NCBI GenBank assembly: GCA_011109175.1
Contig: RDEW01000011.1
Location: 1,078,091-1,142,090, forward strand
Direction: 5' to 3'
DNA length: 64,000 nucleotides
Origin: Dicyema japonicum
Lineage: Eukaryota > Dicyemida > Rhombozoa > Dicyemidae
Each line of letters begins with the position of its first letter. Positions within the stretch are counted from its first letter, which is position 1. The notes under the pieces are model-generated. The model had not been told where the DNA came from and did not search any database. It saw only the letters and a list, made by a program, of their open reading frames with translations. The position numbers were made by a program, and so were the translations under genes. Below are positions 33,087 to 44,990 of the stretch, piece by piece.

Positions 33087-33480
33087 TTTTTTATTCAAAA
33101 AATTGTATTTTATTTGTACCTCCAAAAATTGATACAACCAATAAGATCTTTAATTTGAGATTATTTCTCGACTATTGATAATAATAGTTTTAACTGCCTT
33201 TACTACTTAAGTGGTTTAATAATTTAATATCCATAATGTTGGTATTTATGGTCATTAACCTTAATAAATTTGAAGTGACAATTCAAAGACTAGTTCTTCA
33301 GAGCACGTGAGATCATAAGAAGGTTAGTTTTCATTTTGTTGTTTTTCGTTTTTCATCACGAGCCAATAAATCCTATAATGGTAGGAGTGGTAAAAAATTA
33401 AAAAATTATATATGCCATTTTAACCAGCATTTTATAATTAATAAGAAAGCATTAATTAAATATTTTTGAGTATTAAACAT
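33087..33480. repeat. Internally deleted duplicate of 55670-56690
   Basis: The segment matches 55670-55980, then jumps. It lacks 55998-56087 and again 56126-56638 of the other copy. The second deletion removes most of the SH2 gene's 3' exons, so this copy keeps only part of one intron of that gene. Confidence 0.7.
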
Positions 33481-33499
33481 AAATTGAATTTTAAACAAC

Positions 33500-35150
33500 G
33501 TTGTGAAGTGTCGAAAAACCGAATCATTACATTACTCGCACTACGGGGGAGACATGCTTGGGGTGTTCCTGGTGTCACCATCACTCTACAGTTATGTAGA
33601 AAAGCCGATGATCATGTGGGACATCGGGAGTGATCATATACACCAAGAGATGTTATTGAACCTAGCTCCAGACTCAATGGACTCTGTGTTTACAGGTTAC
33701 GACCTAACAAGAATAAACTGGGAACACTACAGGAGATACATATCGAGAATCCTCAAACACTAAAAGATTAAAGATTAATCCCTAAGTGATATCGACATCA
33801 TAGACAATGAACTCTCTATCATGATGGATACATACTTAATTCTTTACGCAAGAAGGAGATCCTCGAGTACTAATCATGGAAAGAGCATCAGTCTTTCGAT
33901 TTCCACATTATCTTTGATCAATGAAAGGAATTGCCTGAGAAGTAAACTCAGAAGACTGGATAGACCGGATTGCACTACCGAACAATTGAAGATAACCAAG
34001 AAAGCCATTGAAGAAAGAATAAGACTATCTCAAGAACAATGTTTGAGGGTAGAGGCAAGCAAACTAAACACCAAAGACCCCTCGTTCTGGAAGTTCTACA
34101 AAAGAATAACTAGCCAGAAAAGGAATGACATAAAAATCTCCTTGACCAAGCCAGAAGGTGGACTGTGTTCTATGGAAGAAGCCCCAGATATTTTTATGAA
34201 ACAACTGGATCGTATTCAGGGGTCAACCCGATGGAGCTTATTCCGAGGGAGACGTTAGATTCTTCACGTGAAATTTTAACCTACTGTTTGGACGATCTTA
34301 AAGATACTGATATGAAAATAACTACGGAGGAAGTCATGACTGCAATCATGAGATGCAAGGCTAACGCTCCTGGACTTGACCATCTAAGTATGAGATTGTT
34401 CAAGGAAGCTCCAGAAGCTCTATTTCCCATACTGAAGAATTTATTCAATGCAAGCATTTATCATGGTCATGTCCCTAAACGCTGGAAATCTTCCATTGTC
34501 AGAATGATACTGAAACCAGAAAAATCGAGGAGGGACCCTCTCAGTTATAGGCCAATAAGCCTCATCTGTTCGATCTCCAAGATTATCGAACGAATTATCT
34601 TCAGGAGGCTTAACGACCACATAGAAGAGTGGTTTCCTTCTCGCAGAACAATGGGGCTTCAGACTTGGAAAATCATGCACGGACTGCATCTACCCGATGC
34701 ATTTAATTGTATTGAGAGGTCTGGAATTTAAAAGACTAGTCAACCTGGTATGTTTGGATCTGTCCAAGGGTTTCGATAGTGTGTGCCATGAAGTACTCCT
34801 ATCAAGTCTAGCAGGTGCTCAGATCCATAAAAAACTACTCATCTGGATAAGGGATTTCCTAACAGAACGGATTTTCCAAGTACGCGTTGGAGCACATATT
34901 TCGAAAGACATCATACTGAAGAGAGGAGTTCCTCAGGGTTCCGTCCTGAGCCCTTGTACATCTTCATGAGGATCATCCTACCAGAACTGCTATATGGATG
35001 CGAAGTATGGTTTTTCTCTTGCCAAAGAGAAAGAATAATGTTTCTCATGGTAAAAACCAGAAGGTCGGCAATAAAGTTGGCTTTAGGAAAAAGGCTCTGG
35101 GATGTTCTCAGCACTGAAGAAGACATGATTCTAACTCCTGTTAAAAGCAT
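33500..35150 (+). pseudogene. LINE related to family A, endonuclease end to RT, YADD region deleted
   Basis: Frames give WDIGSDHIHQEML (endonuclease end), a charged linker, WKSSIVRMILKPEKSRRDPL, SYRPISLICSISKIIERI, LDLSKGFDSVCH and RGVPQGSVLSP, then an abrupt jump at about 34960 to the post-palm motif PELLYGCEVW. The deletion removes the catalytic YADD box. At least five frame breaks are present, so the copy is dead. It is related to, but clearly different from, copies A0-A3. Confidence 0.8.
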
Positions 35151-35152
35151 CA

Positions 35153-35290
35153 TTGTCCTTACTAAACATTACAAATAAGAGACTTCGCATACATTGTTGG
35201 TTTTTCAGTCTCTTTTCCATATTGGTGGATGTTGTCTCTGTCAAAACGTCATCAATAATCGTGCATAGAGTGTCATCGTTGTCATCAATT
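35153..35290 (-). pseudogene. Fragment of SH2 gene exons
   Basis: This 130-bp piece matches 57058-57190, the boundary of exons 1 and 2 of the SH2 gene, including its 24-nt intron. Here the intron acceptor has mutated from AG to AA. It marks the junction between two duplicated blocks. Confidence 0.65.
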
Positions 35291-38200
35291 AAATTGAATA
35301 ATAACTTAAGGAATTTATTTAACTTAATTTTACACGTTGCTCAAATTATGTAATGAAAAATTTCAATAACCAGGGTGAAGCCAACTAACATTACCCCAAC
35401 ATGTTGCAGAATATACATTATGTTCCTCTATCAAACACACACATTGATTAACTAAGTCAACTAATAATTAGAAATTAATAGTTTAATTAATAAACCACAA
35501 AAAATTGTTAAACGGATAAAATTAAATATTTAATAACGCGGAGATACTTAAAGGTATATCTTAAGGTATATCCAGTTCCCACAGTAAGCAAATTTGCCAT
35601 TGTGGAAACCCGAATAAATATTGGGCACCTCTTTGGACAAGTGGATCGACTGACGCCATTATTTATTATCTATTAACATTAAAATCATAAATTTTAAAAG
35701 CAGACGTACAAATTAAATTTATTATAAAATGATATTAAATTCTTTATTTTACAAAAAAAAATTTGAATAAATTTTTTAAATTTATGACCATTTGTGATGA
35801 TGCTCATAAAGAGATTCAACGCTAAACCCTGCCAGATTATGATGGATTATAAAAATTCTCTACTCTCCATATTATTTCTATTTCACACATAAACTGAAAA
35901 TATCTGAGTTTCTTATTCCATCAACCAATACCCGGAGGTGGTTCAGTCACATCTCAACCAGGTGTGACTGGTTATCCGCAAACATCCTGTCTTTATTGTA
36001 TCCGAGTATCAGGTCACCCTGTTCACTACAAACAAAAGATTTATAGGAGGACTCGAGATATTATTTGGAGACATAAAAAATTTTTCTCGCAAATCCAGAG
36101 GATCCTTGGAGTAACTTTAGACTCTTTAATGACCTTTTCTAGTCATTTAGCGAAAGTGTTTGTCGAGGGGCTTCGAAAGTGGAATGTTCCAAAGGCTATC
36201 ATAATAAGAGCCTTTTCTATCTGCAGATTGTATCAGTGCACTTTCTTTGTGAAGGTTTAAACTTTCTTTGTGGTTTTGTGGTTTAAATAGAAAACCAATA
36301 TCTAGATAGATAGAGCCACTAAGTTCATTGTAGAGTCTCACATTTTCTGTATAAAAGGGATAACAAAAAATTACAAGATTTGTTCTAGGTGTATTGAAAC
36401 ATAATCTCCTACTACTGAACGTGTTGTGGATTTATGACCAACTTAACATAATCAAGCCAATTTTACTTATATTATAATAAAAAGTCTATTTTAAATACCA
36501 AAACCTATATTCAACGTGAAAATTATAGACCTATCGAGAGAATTACGCCTATAAAGTATTCATTTGTCAACTATTTTGCATATAATTGAAGGTGCGATGG
36601 AAAACTTTCGATGTACCGTCTGTGATATTAGGTTAACCTAAGTAACATGTCATATCAAACTTTAAATTTTATGCAAATAACCCGGTTGATCCAACCCTAG
36701 TGAGATGTGAGAGTTTGTTTGAAATTGCTGATTGTTTTCCCATAAACTTTATCCAAGCAAAAAAAGTCATTGAGAATTTTGAGATGGAATTTCAATTTTT
36801 AGATGTGTAGAACCTAGTAACCTTTATAAAAAAACAGAATAAATTATTACTGTTTAGCCACAAAACCGGAATAAGTTAGCCATGAGTGCGAACACTTCCG
36901 AGATGCGTCGGGAAGACATTTGGTAGAACCAATAAGGGCAAGTGTTGTCACTTAACGAGTTCGATTACTATTATTCTTGATGTTTCAAAACGTTATAAAA
37001 ACAACATAGAAGATTGAATTTCTAGATATCAATGACGATTAAATTATTAAAGAAAGCAGAACAAAGTTACTTATTTATAGATGATGCAATGAAGTAAATC
37101 ATAAAACTATATTTTTGTAAAGTTTATGCTGAATAATGAAATATATAGAATCAGATATTCCTTCAATGAAGTTTTAGGGGTAACCACATCCCCATATCAT
37201 TTTAGTTACCTAAAAATGCCCTTCTCTCATAATTGGAAGAAGAGGTTGTTAGCTAAAGACATTGATTTTAAACCAAGTAGGTATATTTTTTAAATTAAAA
37301 AACTAAAAAGAAAGTTGATAGTGAATTGGAAGTAAAAGTTTAAGTATTTTGATAAACTGAAAATATCTTTAGGTAAGTTCGAGTTATGTCTACCAAATAA
37401 TTATCTAAGAATTGCTTTGATGATTCCTCCTGTCACAATTTATTTTTTTCCAAATCAGCAGTTTTCAAACTTTTTTTACACGGCTTCCTTATAACAAATA
37501 TACAATCTTTCGCCTCACTTTATATTTCATGATTTGTTTGCACAAAAAAGCTAGTGAGTAAAATTTTTTATTTTTGACACAAAGTTTTTGAAATCTTTGT
37601 GTAATTGAGGAGAGTGTTACTCGTGCATCATGATACAAGAATAAACGAGTTAATATTTATATTTTATAGCTTTTGTAGACAAAATTTTTAATTCCTTACA
37701 TCGATTCAACCAAATAATAAATTAGCGGTTCTCTATCAATTTTTTGTTTCAATAATTTATCAAATGACAATTTTATTTATTTTCATTTTTCAAAAATTGT
37801 CTATACAAATTCATTATCATCTTCATCAATAAATAAATTCTGTATCCATGGGAACTTTTTTTATAAGATCTTTAAAATAATGAGCAAACTGCTTCAACAA
37901 ACAAAGCAAACAGAGGGATATTTCAAAGGAATCGACAATATAGGATTTCCCGACCAATAGCGTAACTTTTTAATTTTAACATGTGATAAGGATAAATATA
38001 ATTTTGAATGAAAGAACATCTTTATACTCATTAGGAGTGTGTGTTTTAGTATCCTAAAGACAAAGACGAGGAAGAGCTGTTTCAGGAACTTCTACATATA
38101 TTCCAGTATGGGCCATCAGAACCAGAAAATTCATCAATGACTAATCCCTAAAAAATTTGTTATGAAGAGGGAATTAAAGACCTGATATCTTTGATAATGC

Positions 38201-39236
38201 CTGTATTCATCATTTTACGGACAATTTCCATGTTCCATTACCTTTTACTCGCCATTTCTATCCAATTGAAAATAAATTCATAACTTATTGTTTATAGAGG
38301 ACGTGTTGAAAAAGAGAAAATTAAAAAAAGTTTTTTTTTGCTTTTAAAAAATTTGTTTTTTACTATTAAAAAATATAATGACACTATTGATCGGTAAAGT
38401 CACGCTAATAGTCGGGAAAATGACGTCATGACTAGAGAGTTAAGTTAATGGTCGGGAAACTCTGTTCATTTATTTTAAACCCCAAGACCACCATGATAGA
38501 AATAATTAACTTGCTAAATTAAACCCTATAATACGTGTGAATACTAACAATAAGTAGGATGGACAATATTTTTTCGTCTTTGGGTCATATTGATTATATT
38601 CAAATTATTTTTACTATTTGAGCTACCATCAAAATTTTCACTATTTGTCAATTATCTTTTACAATCACTCATAAATTTATCATTGCTGTTGGAAGGCGCT
38701 CTTCCCATTTTGGAAACCTTTGATCTAAAGGGAGATTTTAAAAGTGTTCTTTTCAGGACAGTATGATTGACTTAAATCAGATGATTGAAGTTAAGTGATT
38801 GTTGAATATATTGTAAGGTCTGCATTCGAAATGATCCTTGAGCCAATGCTTTAACATATACATGACTGATTCAAAAGATACACCGACGTTTTAAATTTGT
38901 AGCATGCACAATACCTAGAATGAAACCATGGTAACTGATATACACAACCTATTTGTTCCCCTATTTTTAAAAAAATAACATTTCTACAATTATTATACTT
39001 GCTTTAGTCTTTTATAATATATATTCTACTTAAAATATTGAATTGGTAAGATTGTAATGATCCGTTTAGATTTAAGATTAGCCATTCCAAGACCACATAA
39101 AATTCTAAAATTTTAAATCACGTTATATTTCTCATAAATACGATTGGTGTTTCTAATTACTTTATAATGATCGTTATCGATAATTATTCGACTTTATGAT
39201 CAGGAAAGTACTTGAATTGAAGGCATCAGAGATTTT
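35290..39236. repeat. Segmental duplication copy B, blocks 1-4
   Basis: Mosaic counterpart of 17583-26575. It lacks the DHHC gene region (gap at 35840/35843), ~330 bp near 36250 and the RTE element (empty site 36584-36593). A Tc1/mariner fossil lies at 38045-38310. It ends in the N run. Confidence 0.85.
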
Positions 39237-39696
39237 NNNNNNNNNNNNNNNNNNNNNNNNNNNNNNNNNNNNNNNNNNNNNNNNNNNNNNNNNNNNNNNN
39301 NNNNNNNNNNNNNNNNNNNNNNNNNNNNNNNNNNNNNNNNNNNNNNNNNNNNNNNNNNNNNNNNNNNNNNNNNNNNNNNNNNNNNNNNNNNNNNNNNNNN
39401 NNNNNNNNNNNNNNNNNNNNNNNNNNNNNNNNNNNNNNNNNNNNNNNNNNNNNNNNNNNNNNNNNNNNNNNNNNNNNNNNNNNNNNNNNNNNNNNNNNNN
39501 NNNNNNNNNNNNNNNNNNNNNNNNNNNNNNNNNNNNNNNNNNNNNNNNNNNNNNNNNNNNNNNNNNNNNNNNNNNNNNNNNNNNNNNNNNNNNNNNNNNN
39601 NNNNNNNNNNNNNNNNNNNNNNNNNNNNNNNNNNNNNNNNNNNNNNNNNNNNNNNNNNNNNNNNNNNNNNNNNNNNNNNNNNNNNNNNNNNNNNNN
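39237..39696. other. Assembly gap (460 N)
   Basis: Unresolved bases. To the left, duplication copy B breaks off; to the right, a minus-strand RTE element enters mid-linker, so the gap probably hides the RT part of that element. Confidence 0.99.
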
Positions 39697-40574
39697 GACT
39701 CCAAGGCATATTTTGGCCGACTTGGAGATTGCCTGTTTTGTTTTATCCCACAGAGTTCGTACTGATGATTCCGGTGCGGTTTTCACCATAAGAGTCTCGA
39801 TTTGTTCGTGATATTTAGCTCTACAATTTGGCTCTAACCACAATTTTTCCTGTCTGAAAGTATATATTGGGTATTTATCTCGCCTTCTTCGCGTTATCAA
39901 TGTATTTTTCCCAGTCAGGTGCTTTTTTACACAAAGTTTTGCAATGACGATCCTGTGGTCGCTGTCGGTTGTTGTTCCCTGGTAGGAACGTGCATCATTT
40001 ATCATGTGTTTATCAGACTTTCGGCAGATAATGTAGTCGATTTGATTATATATATATTCACGGTCTTTCCGACAGAGTTTTTTCTTTGTCCGTACCACGT
40101 CGTCTTGTGGCAAGCTGAGTGCGTAAAGGCCGTGTTGCACAGGAAAAGGCTATTTGCCTCGCAGAAGTTTACCAGAGAGGCTCCAGATGCATTTCTCCTT
40201 CCGCGCCCGTGTCTTTCAATAGAGGATTCTTCGGGCTTCATTCGCATTCCGGCCTTTGCATTCATATCTCCCGCAACAAAGACAAGAGACAAGGAAGCAT
40301 TGTTAGAGTATGTGCTTGATAGTTCTGAGTAGAATTCCTCGAGTTCACCGGGGTTCTTGATTACTCGTCCACAGTGTGGTACATAGACATTTATGACAGT
40401 TAATAGACTCTTGGACGGGCATAAATCATTTAGTTTGACTTGTAGGACACATATTCGGTCGTTGACTCTCCAATAGCGATGTAATTTTTTGAGGTAATCC
40501 ACGTGTAGGGCAAATCCCATGCCGTAGTGCTTGCATGATTTTAAAATAATAGAAAAATATAGACAAACCATCAC
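39697..40574 (-). pseudogene. RTE-type LINE, endonuclease part, cut by gap
   Basis: From 40574 down the frame reads HYGMGFALHVDYLKK, VINVYVPHCGRV, AGDMNAKAG and RGRRNASGASL. After one frame shift near 40.1 kb it reads NQIDYIIC, DARSYQGTTTDSDHRIV and the start of the linker. The catalytic endonuclease residues are present. The element start is missing and the RT is lost in the N run. Confidence 0.85.
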
Positions 40575-40789
40575 AAAACCTGATAACTGACATTTAATTT
40601 GGTGGCCTTGCTTGATATGTAATAATTATGTCTTACTTCTATATTATCGGATTATTAATGCAATCAACAGAAAAACCTAGTTAATTCTCTATACAATAAA
40701 GCGTTGGGAAAACTATGGCTGTCCCAAAGGATTTCACTTGTAATTGTCAGGGAAAAACATATCACTGCGGAACTAGGAATGGGCATGCA

Positions 40790-41195
40790 CCCAAGAAAAA
40801 GAAAAACAAAGAAGTGATAAGCATTCCTTGATTCTCTCATTGATTAGATATTATACGCACACGAGGGTCTCCTGATTGTGTAGCGATTCAATTCCCTAGA
40901 CGACTCAAGAATTCTAGCGTCTCAATGGAGAATGGAACAAACAAAAGGTTAAAACAATTTCACTTAAAAATTTTTTTAAACGAAATAATTATTAAAGTTT
41001 ATTTAAGCAGTTGTCATTTTTGTGACATCTGATATTATATTTAGAATTATTTAAAAAACATTGTCATCTATTTTTGACTATATAAATCAATTTACCAATT
41101 GTTTTTACATGCCTCAGATCCTTTGCTATTACATTTTACGTAACCTTGCCCGCTCAAATAAGATTCAATTCTGATTGCAGTTCTCAAAAAATATA
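40790..41195. repeat. Segmental duplication copy B, block 5, with a SINE body fragment
   Basis: Matches 26722-27150. The first 80 bp belong to the SINE family (TCACTGCGGAACT at 40764, then AAGAAAAAGAAAAACAAAGA), without the tRNA-like head. Confidence 0.75.
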
Positions 41196-41211
41196 TCTTT
41201 AATTAAGATAT

Positions 41212-41502
41212 TTACACTTTTAAAAAAAATTTGCATAATTTTAATAGATTAATCGTAAACTGCTCTTTAGTGATTCCTGTACGATTACCATCTTCCAATA
41301 TTTCAATTTTATCTTCCATGATTTGATTATTTATGTGTATTTCAGAAACTACACATTCGAGTACTTTGTATTTTTTAGAAAGTTGATAATCTTTTCTTGA
41401 TTTCTTTCAATTGTTTAAATTCATTTTACATTTGTCAATAACGTTAGCTTTTTTCATTTTTTTCTTCTTTCTTTTTTTTGCACGACCTACCGTTGCGGAC
41501 AT
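41212..41502 (-). CDS. Unknown basic protein, divergent partner; in-frame TGA or intron
   Basis: From ATG at 41502 the minus strand reads MSATVGRAKKRKKKKMKKAN, then KKSRKDYQLSKKYKVLECVV and MEDKIEILEDGNRTGITKEQ, ending at TAA 41212-41214. One TGA interrupts the frame at about codon 32. It could be removed by a 39-nt GT-AG intron or may be a TGG-to-TGA mutation. The lysine cluster suggests nuclear localisation. I do not recognise the family. In copy A only the first codons survive (to 28688). The start codons of this gene and of the 98-residue gene face away from each other about 335 bp apart. Confidence 0.5.
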
Positions 41503-41838
41503 CAGATATATCGAATAATAATTTTAATAATGAAATTAAATATTATTTTTATTCTAAATAACTAATTTTATGATAGAAAATAGATTATTTAGTCAAGTTT
41601 ATATTTATGTCGCAATATTTGAGTAAATAAAAATAAAATATTAAAACAAAATTATCATAAGAGTGAAATATCTAAAATATTACATAACTTGAAAAAAAAA
41701 CTATATCCTCATTTGAAATAATAACCGGAAAATCTAAAAAAATGACAAAATTGCTAACATAAATTACGTCTACTTAAATGTTATGACTACAATTATGACC
41801 TTGTAAAATATACAAATATTATATAAACAAAAAATTAG

Positions 41839-42157
41839 ATGAACACGCAAATGGATCGACAGAGAATTCTTAGAGAAATGTATGACGAATACATGGAGCA
41901 ATATGAAATTTGTTGTAATATCAACAACCGACACGCAGCGTTAACTAGCGAATTTTATAGCTTTAAATACAAAAACAATCAAGAAAGAGGTAATAAAAAA
42001 ATTAACGTAGATCTTTTAATTGAAGAAATTAATAATTGTAAAGTCGATGAGGTTAATTTCAATTAATGTTTAGAGTGAAGCCTATGCTGTTTTCAGAGCT
42101 TTAGAGGCCGATTTGTATCGTTTTATTACTGGGAATCTCCCTCCATTTTATAATTAG
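41839..42157 (+). CDS. Unknown 98-residue protein, one 22-nt intron (copy B)
   Basis: Same gene as at 29061-29379, with an identical predicted protein. The 22-nt intron is at 42052-42073 and the TAG at 42155-42157. This copy still has its divergent neighbour and therefore probably represents the original arrangement. Confidence 0.6.
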
Positions 42158-42689
42158 TTGCATTTGATAATTTACTAATATTAATTTATCATGAATTTTA
42201 AAATTAAGAAGCAGTATATTAAGTTTGTATAATTTAACACCTTAACATATCTTATTTAGTAACTGTAAGCTAAGTTTAATGTTAGGGTATCAAAATTTCA
42301 TTAGAGAAAGACAATTCAGCCTTAAAAAATAAGTAGAAAAAATTTTATCGAAGCTATGTTGTGAAACCAGCTTATTAAATATAGATTCGATCAAATAATG
42401 CTCGCCAAATGGGAAATCTAAAAAGTATGAATATAAAGGACCATTAAGTATTATCAGAAAGCACATATATAAGATAAAAGAGAGCACATATTATATTATT
42501 ACTTAATTAAGAAAAGAATTACAAATAATGAGATTGGGATATTTAAGTTGGAATCACCTCTCAGAAACTGATAATAATAATAATAAAATAATAATTAAAA
42601 TCAGGGAAATTTTTTAAAGGAGTTAAAATTTAAAATATAGCATTTATAAAAAAATATTGCATTTAAAAAATGTAGCATTTATAAATTTT

Positions 42690-42930
42690 AGAAGGCCGGG
42701 TGTTAGGTGTCGGGCTAGGTAGCTTAAACCACGGGTTCTATTCTCGCTGTTGTTCTCCTAATGGAAGGTTTCATGAATCTACGATGCAAAAAGGGCTTGA
42801 CGAGTGACGTCGTCATCAGTGGAGATTCACTACGAAACTGGATAGATATATACACAAGAAAAAGAAAACAAAAAGTGAAGAGCATTCCTTGGTTTTCCCT
42901 CTACGATTAGTTATAATAACTGTTCTTTAG
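42690..42930 (+). mobile_element. tRNA-derived SINE, copy 2
   Basis: Duplicate of the SINE at 29911 through block 6. The head again reads GTGTTAGGTGTCGGG and GGTTCTATTCTCGCT; the body CATCAGTGGAGATTCAC is conserved. Confidence 0.7.
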
Positions 42931-43544
42931 TTAAACGACAACGTGGAAGTGCTTACTATTATTGAATAAAGAAACATTAATATTTTTGAAAAAAAAGAAT
43001 ATTAGTAAAGATTTACAGTTAAGAGGACGTAATTGAGGATGCTTCAAAATTTCGAGACTGCCTAAAAAATGTCTACTTTTTGGAATAGCTCGCAACAACA
43101 TAGATTTCCATATTAGTGTCTTTGAAATTTCTAATTTTTCTAATTAAGAATTTCAACTTTTTTTATTGATCTCCAACGTTTCATGTTTACAGTATATCCG
43201 TTCACAACTGTAATAGTCATTTCATGTTATATTTTGAATTTCTTGGTCAATTATTATAATTTCATTATGTTCTTGTCTTTTCGTAAAATATTTCTCACTT
43301 CCGTTAGATCTCCACAAAAACAAATATTTCATCCCTTTTTATATGCTTTATTATTGTAATTTTTTGATGCAACTCTGAGCAACTGTTCTAATCCATAATA
43401 GTTCAAAACTATTGGTCTTAACGAGAGTATATTTGCGCTATTTGAATTGATTTCGTTTGTAGAAAATTACTTAACAGTCAAAAGAACTAATTATATCACA
43501 AATGGCGAGGTATTTTCAGAGGGAAAAAATGAACAATAGGTCAT

Positions 43545-43735
43545 ACAGCGTTCGATCTGACTGAGTGGCTATTCCTTCTCAGGATTGCGAACGAGATTCT
43601 CTCAAATAGTCAGCAGCGATTTCGGGGATCTCCTGTTCATCAAATGTCAGATTTGCTAAACGAATCAAGATTTCCAGCGTCGCAGGGATAAGGGAAGAAG
43701 AAATTTCAACTGTGTGGAACAAACAAAAATCCTCG
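43545..43735. repeat. Dispersed repeat, copy 2
   Basis: Nearly identical to 31310-31494 (CATACAGCGTTCGATCTGAC at the start). It runs directly into the 101-bp tandem repeat. Confidence 0.65.
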
Positions 43736-43917
43736 AGTAGACCGCGTTCATTGCCGTTTTAACATCTCGTCCTGCTCAGCAGTAGCACACGCTCCAGAAG
43801 AATTCGGGAGTAGGGTGGAACAAACAAAAATCCTCGAGTAGACCGCGTTCATTGCCATTTTAACATCTCGGCCTGCTCAGCAGTAGCACACGCTCCAGAA
43901 AAATTCGGGAGAAGGAT
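43716..43917. repeat. Two-copy tandem duplication, 101-bp unit
   Basis: GGAACAAACAAAAATCCTCG starts at 43716 and again at 43817. The units differ at a few positions (CCGTTTT/CCATTTT, TCGTCC/TCGGCC), so the duplication is not a trivial read overlap. Confidence 0.8.
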
Positions 43918-44404
43918 GCAAAGGGCAAACGTGTCTGTGCAGGTGACGTCTAAGACAAGATGTTTTCCGGCTTCAAATGTTAAAATGGTCATCCCATTTG
44001 GTCGTTTACTGTAACTCCTGCGAAAACCGATTAGTTAGAGCATTGATTGTCGCTTGGAAAACCAATTAGTTAGAGCACTTTGGAGAGTATGATTGTATCA
44101 TATAGCAACAATGTCGACGTTTCGCGGCGTTATTATAAACTTAATGAATGAGTAATGGATATTTAATCTTGGTCTGATTATGGAGAAATTCAATAGAAGA
44201 GTGTGAGCGAAGTGATGACAATACACATTCAGGAAAAGGAAAAAAACTGTGACACTTAATTTTACTCCTGTGACAATTGGGTTTAAGAGGAAACGAATTG
44301 GATAGAGAAGATTTTAATTAGAATTAGTTTTTTAAAATAAAAAATGGAATAATTGCTGTTAAAATAATAAAACGAGTAAATTATCTAATTAAGTGAATTT
44401 TAAT

Positions 44405-44645
44405 CCAAGTGGTTAGGTGTCGGGTCAAAGTGACTTAGGTTACGGGTTCGATTCTCGCTGCTGTTCACCTGGTAGAAGGTTCCACGCATCTACGATGCGG
44501 AAAGGGTTTGACGAGTGACGCCGTCATCAGTGGATACTCACTGCGGAACTGGATTCTCTAGAAAGGACCCACATACAAGAAAACAAAAAAGAAGTGAAGA
44601 GCATTCCTTGGTTCTACGATTAGTTAAAATTAACTGTTTTTTGCT
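44405..44645 (+). mobile_element. tRNA-derived SINE, copy 3 (best preserved head)
   Basis: A-box-like TGGTTAGGTGTCGGG and B box GGTTCGATTCT (44445-44455) are well preserved. The body contains CATCTACGATGCGG, GACGAGTGACGCCGTCATCA, CACTGCGGAACTGG and GAAGTGAAGAGCATTCCTTG. This independent copy defines the family together with copies 1 and 2 and body fragments at 26722 and 40764. Confidence 0.75.
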
Positions 44646-44808
44646 TAATTAAAATATGTCTCCTGTCTATGAGGAGCTATAAATATTATGGCTCTCGTGA
44701 AAAGTCTGTTATTATTTTTATTTAATCCAAATCGCTGGTAATCTATCTTCTTTTCTTCTTAAAAGAGTGTGCCACGAACTATATCTTATGCCGCATCTTC
44801 ACGTTGAG

Positions 44809-44939
44809 TCACTCGATATATTTCTGTTCGAGGTTAGAGGATGTCTTCATGGCATTCCAGTTCCACAATTTGATAGATAAAGAGATAAGCCCATCATCAG
44901 AGACTTTCATCCGGTGTTTTTGTCCAATTAGCATGCTTT
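44809..44939 (-). pseudogene. 3' part of the host gene split by LINE D
   Basis: Continues the frame that reaches 48005 on the other side of the LINE: the target-site copy GQKHRMKVSDDG leads into LISLSIKLWNWNAMKTSSNL and a stop at 44809-44811. See the 5' part at 48005-48206. Confidence 0.55.
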
Positions 44940-44990
44940 ATTTTAATAACCCCGGGAACACCGAGAAAGAAAGACAAAAAAGTCAAACAG

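Larger units (their letters stand above)
41473..43520. repeat. Segmental duplication copy B, block 6
   Basis: Nearly identical to 28688-30738. The match ends within GGTATTTTCAGA near 43520, after which a dispersed repeat follows. Confidence 0.9.

Noticed and set aside
39174-39765. Long open frames across 39.2-39.8 kb
   Set aside because: They are created by the run of N and carry no information.
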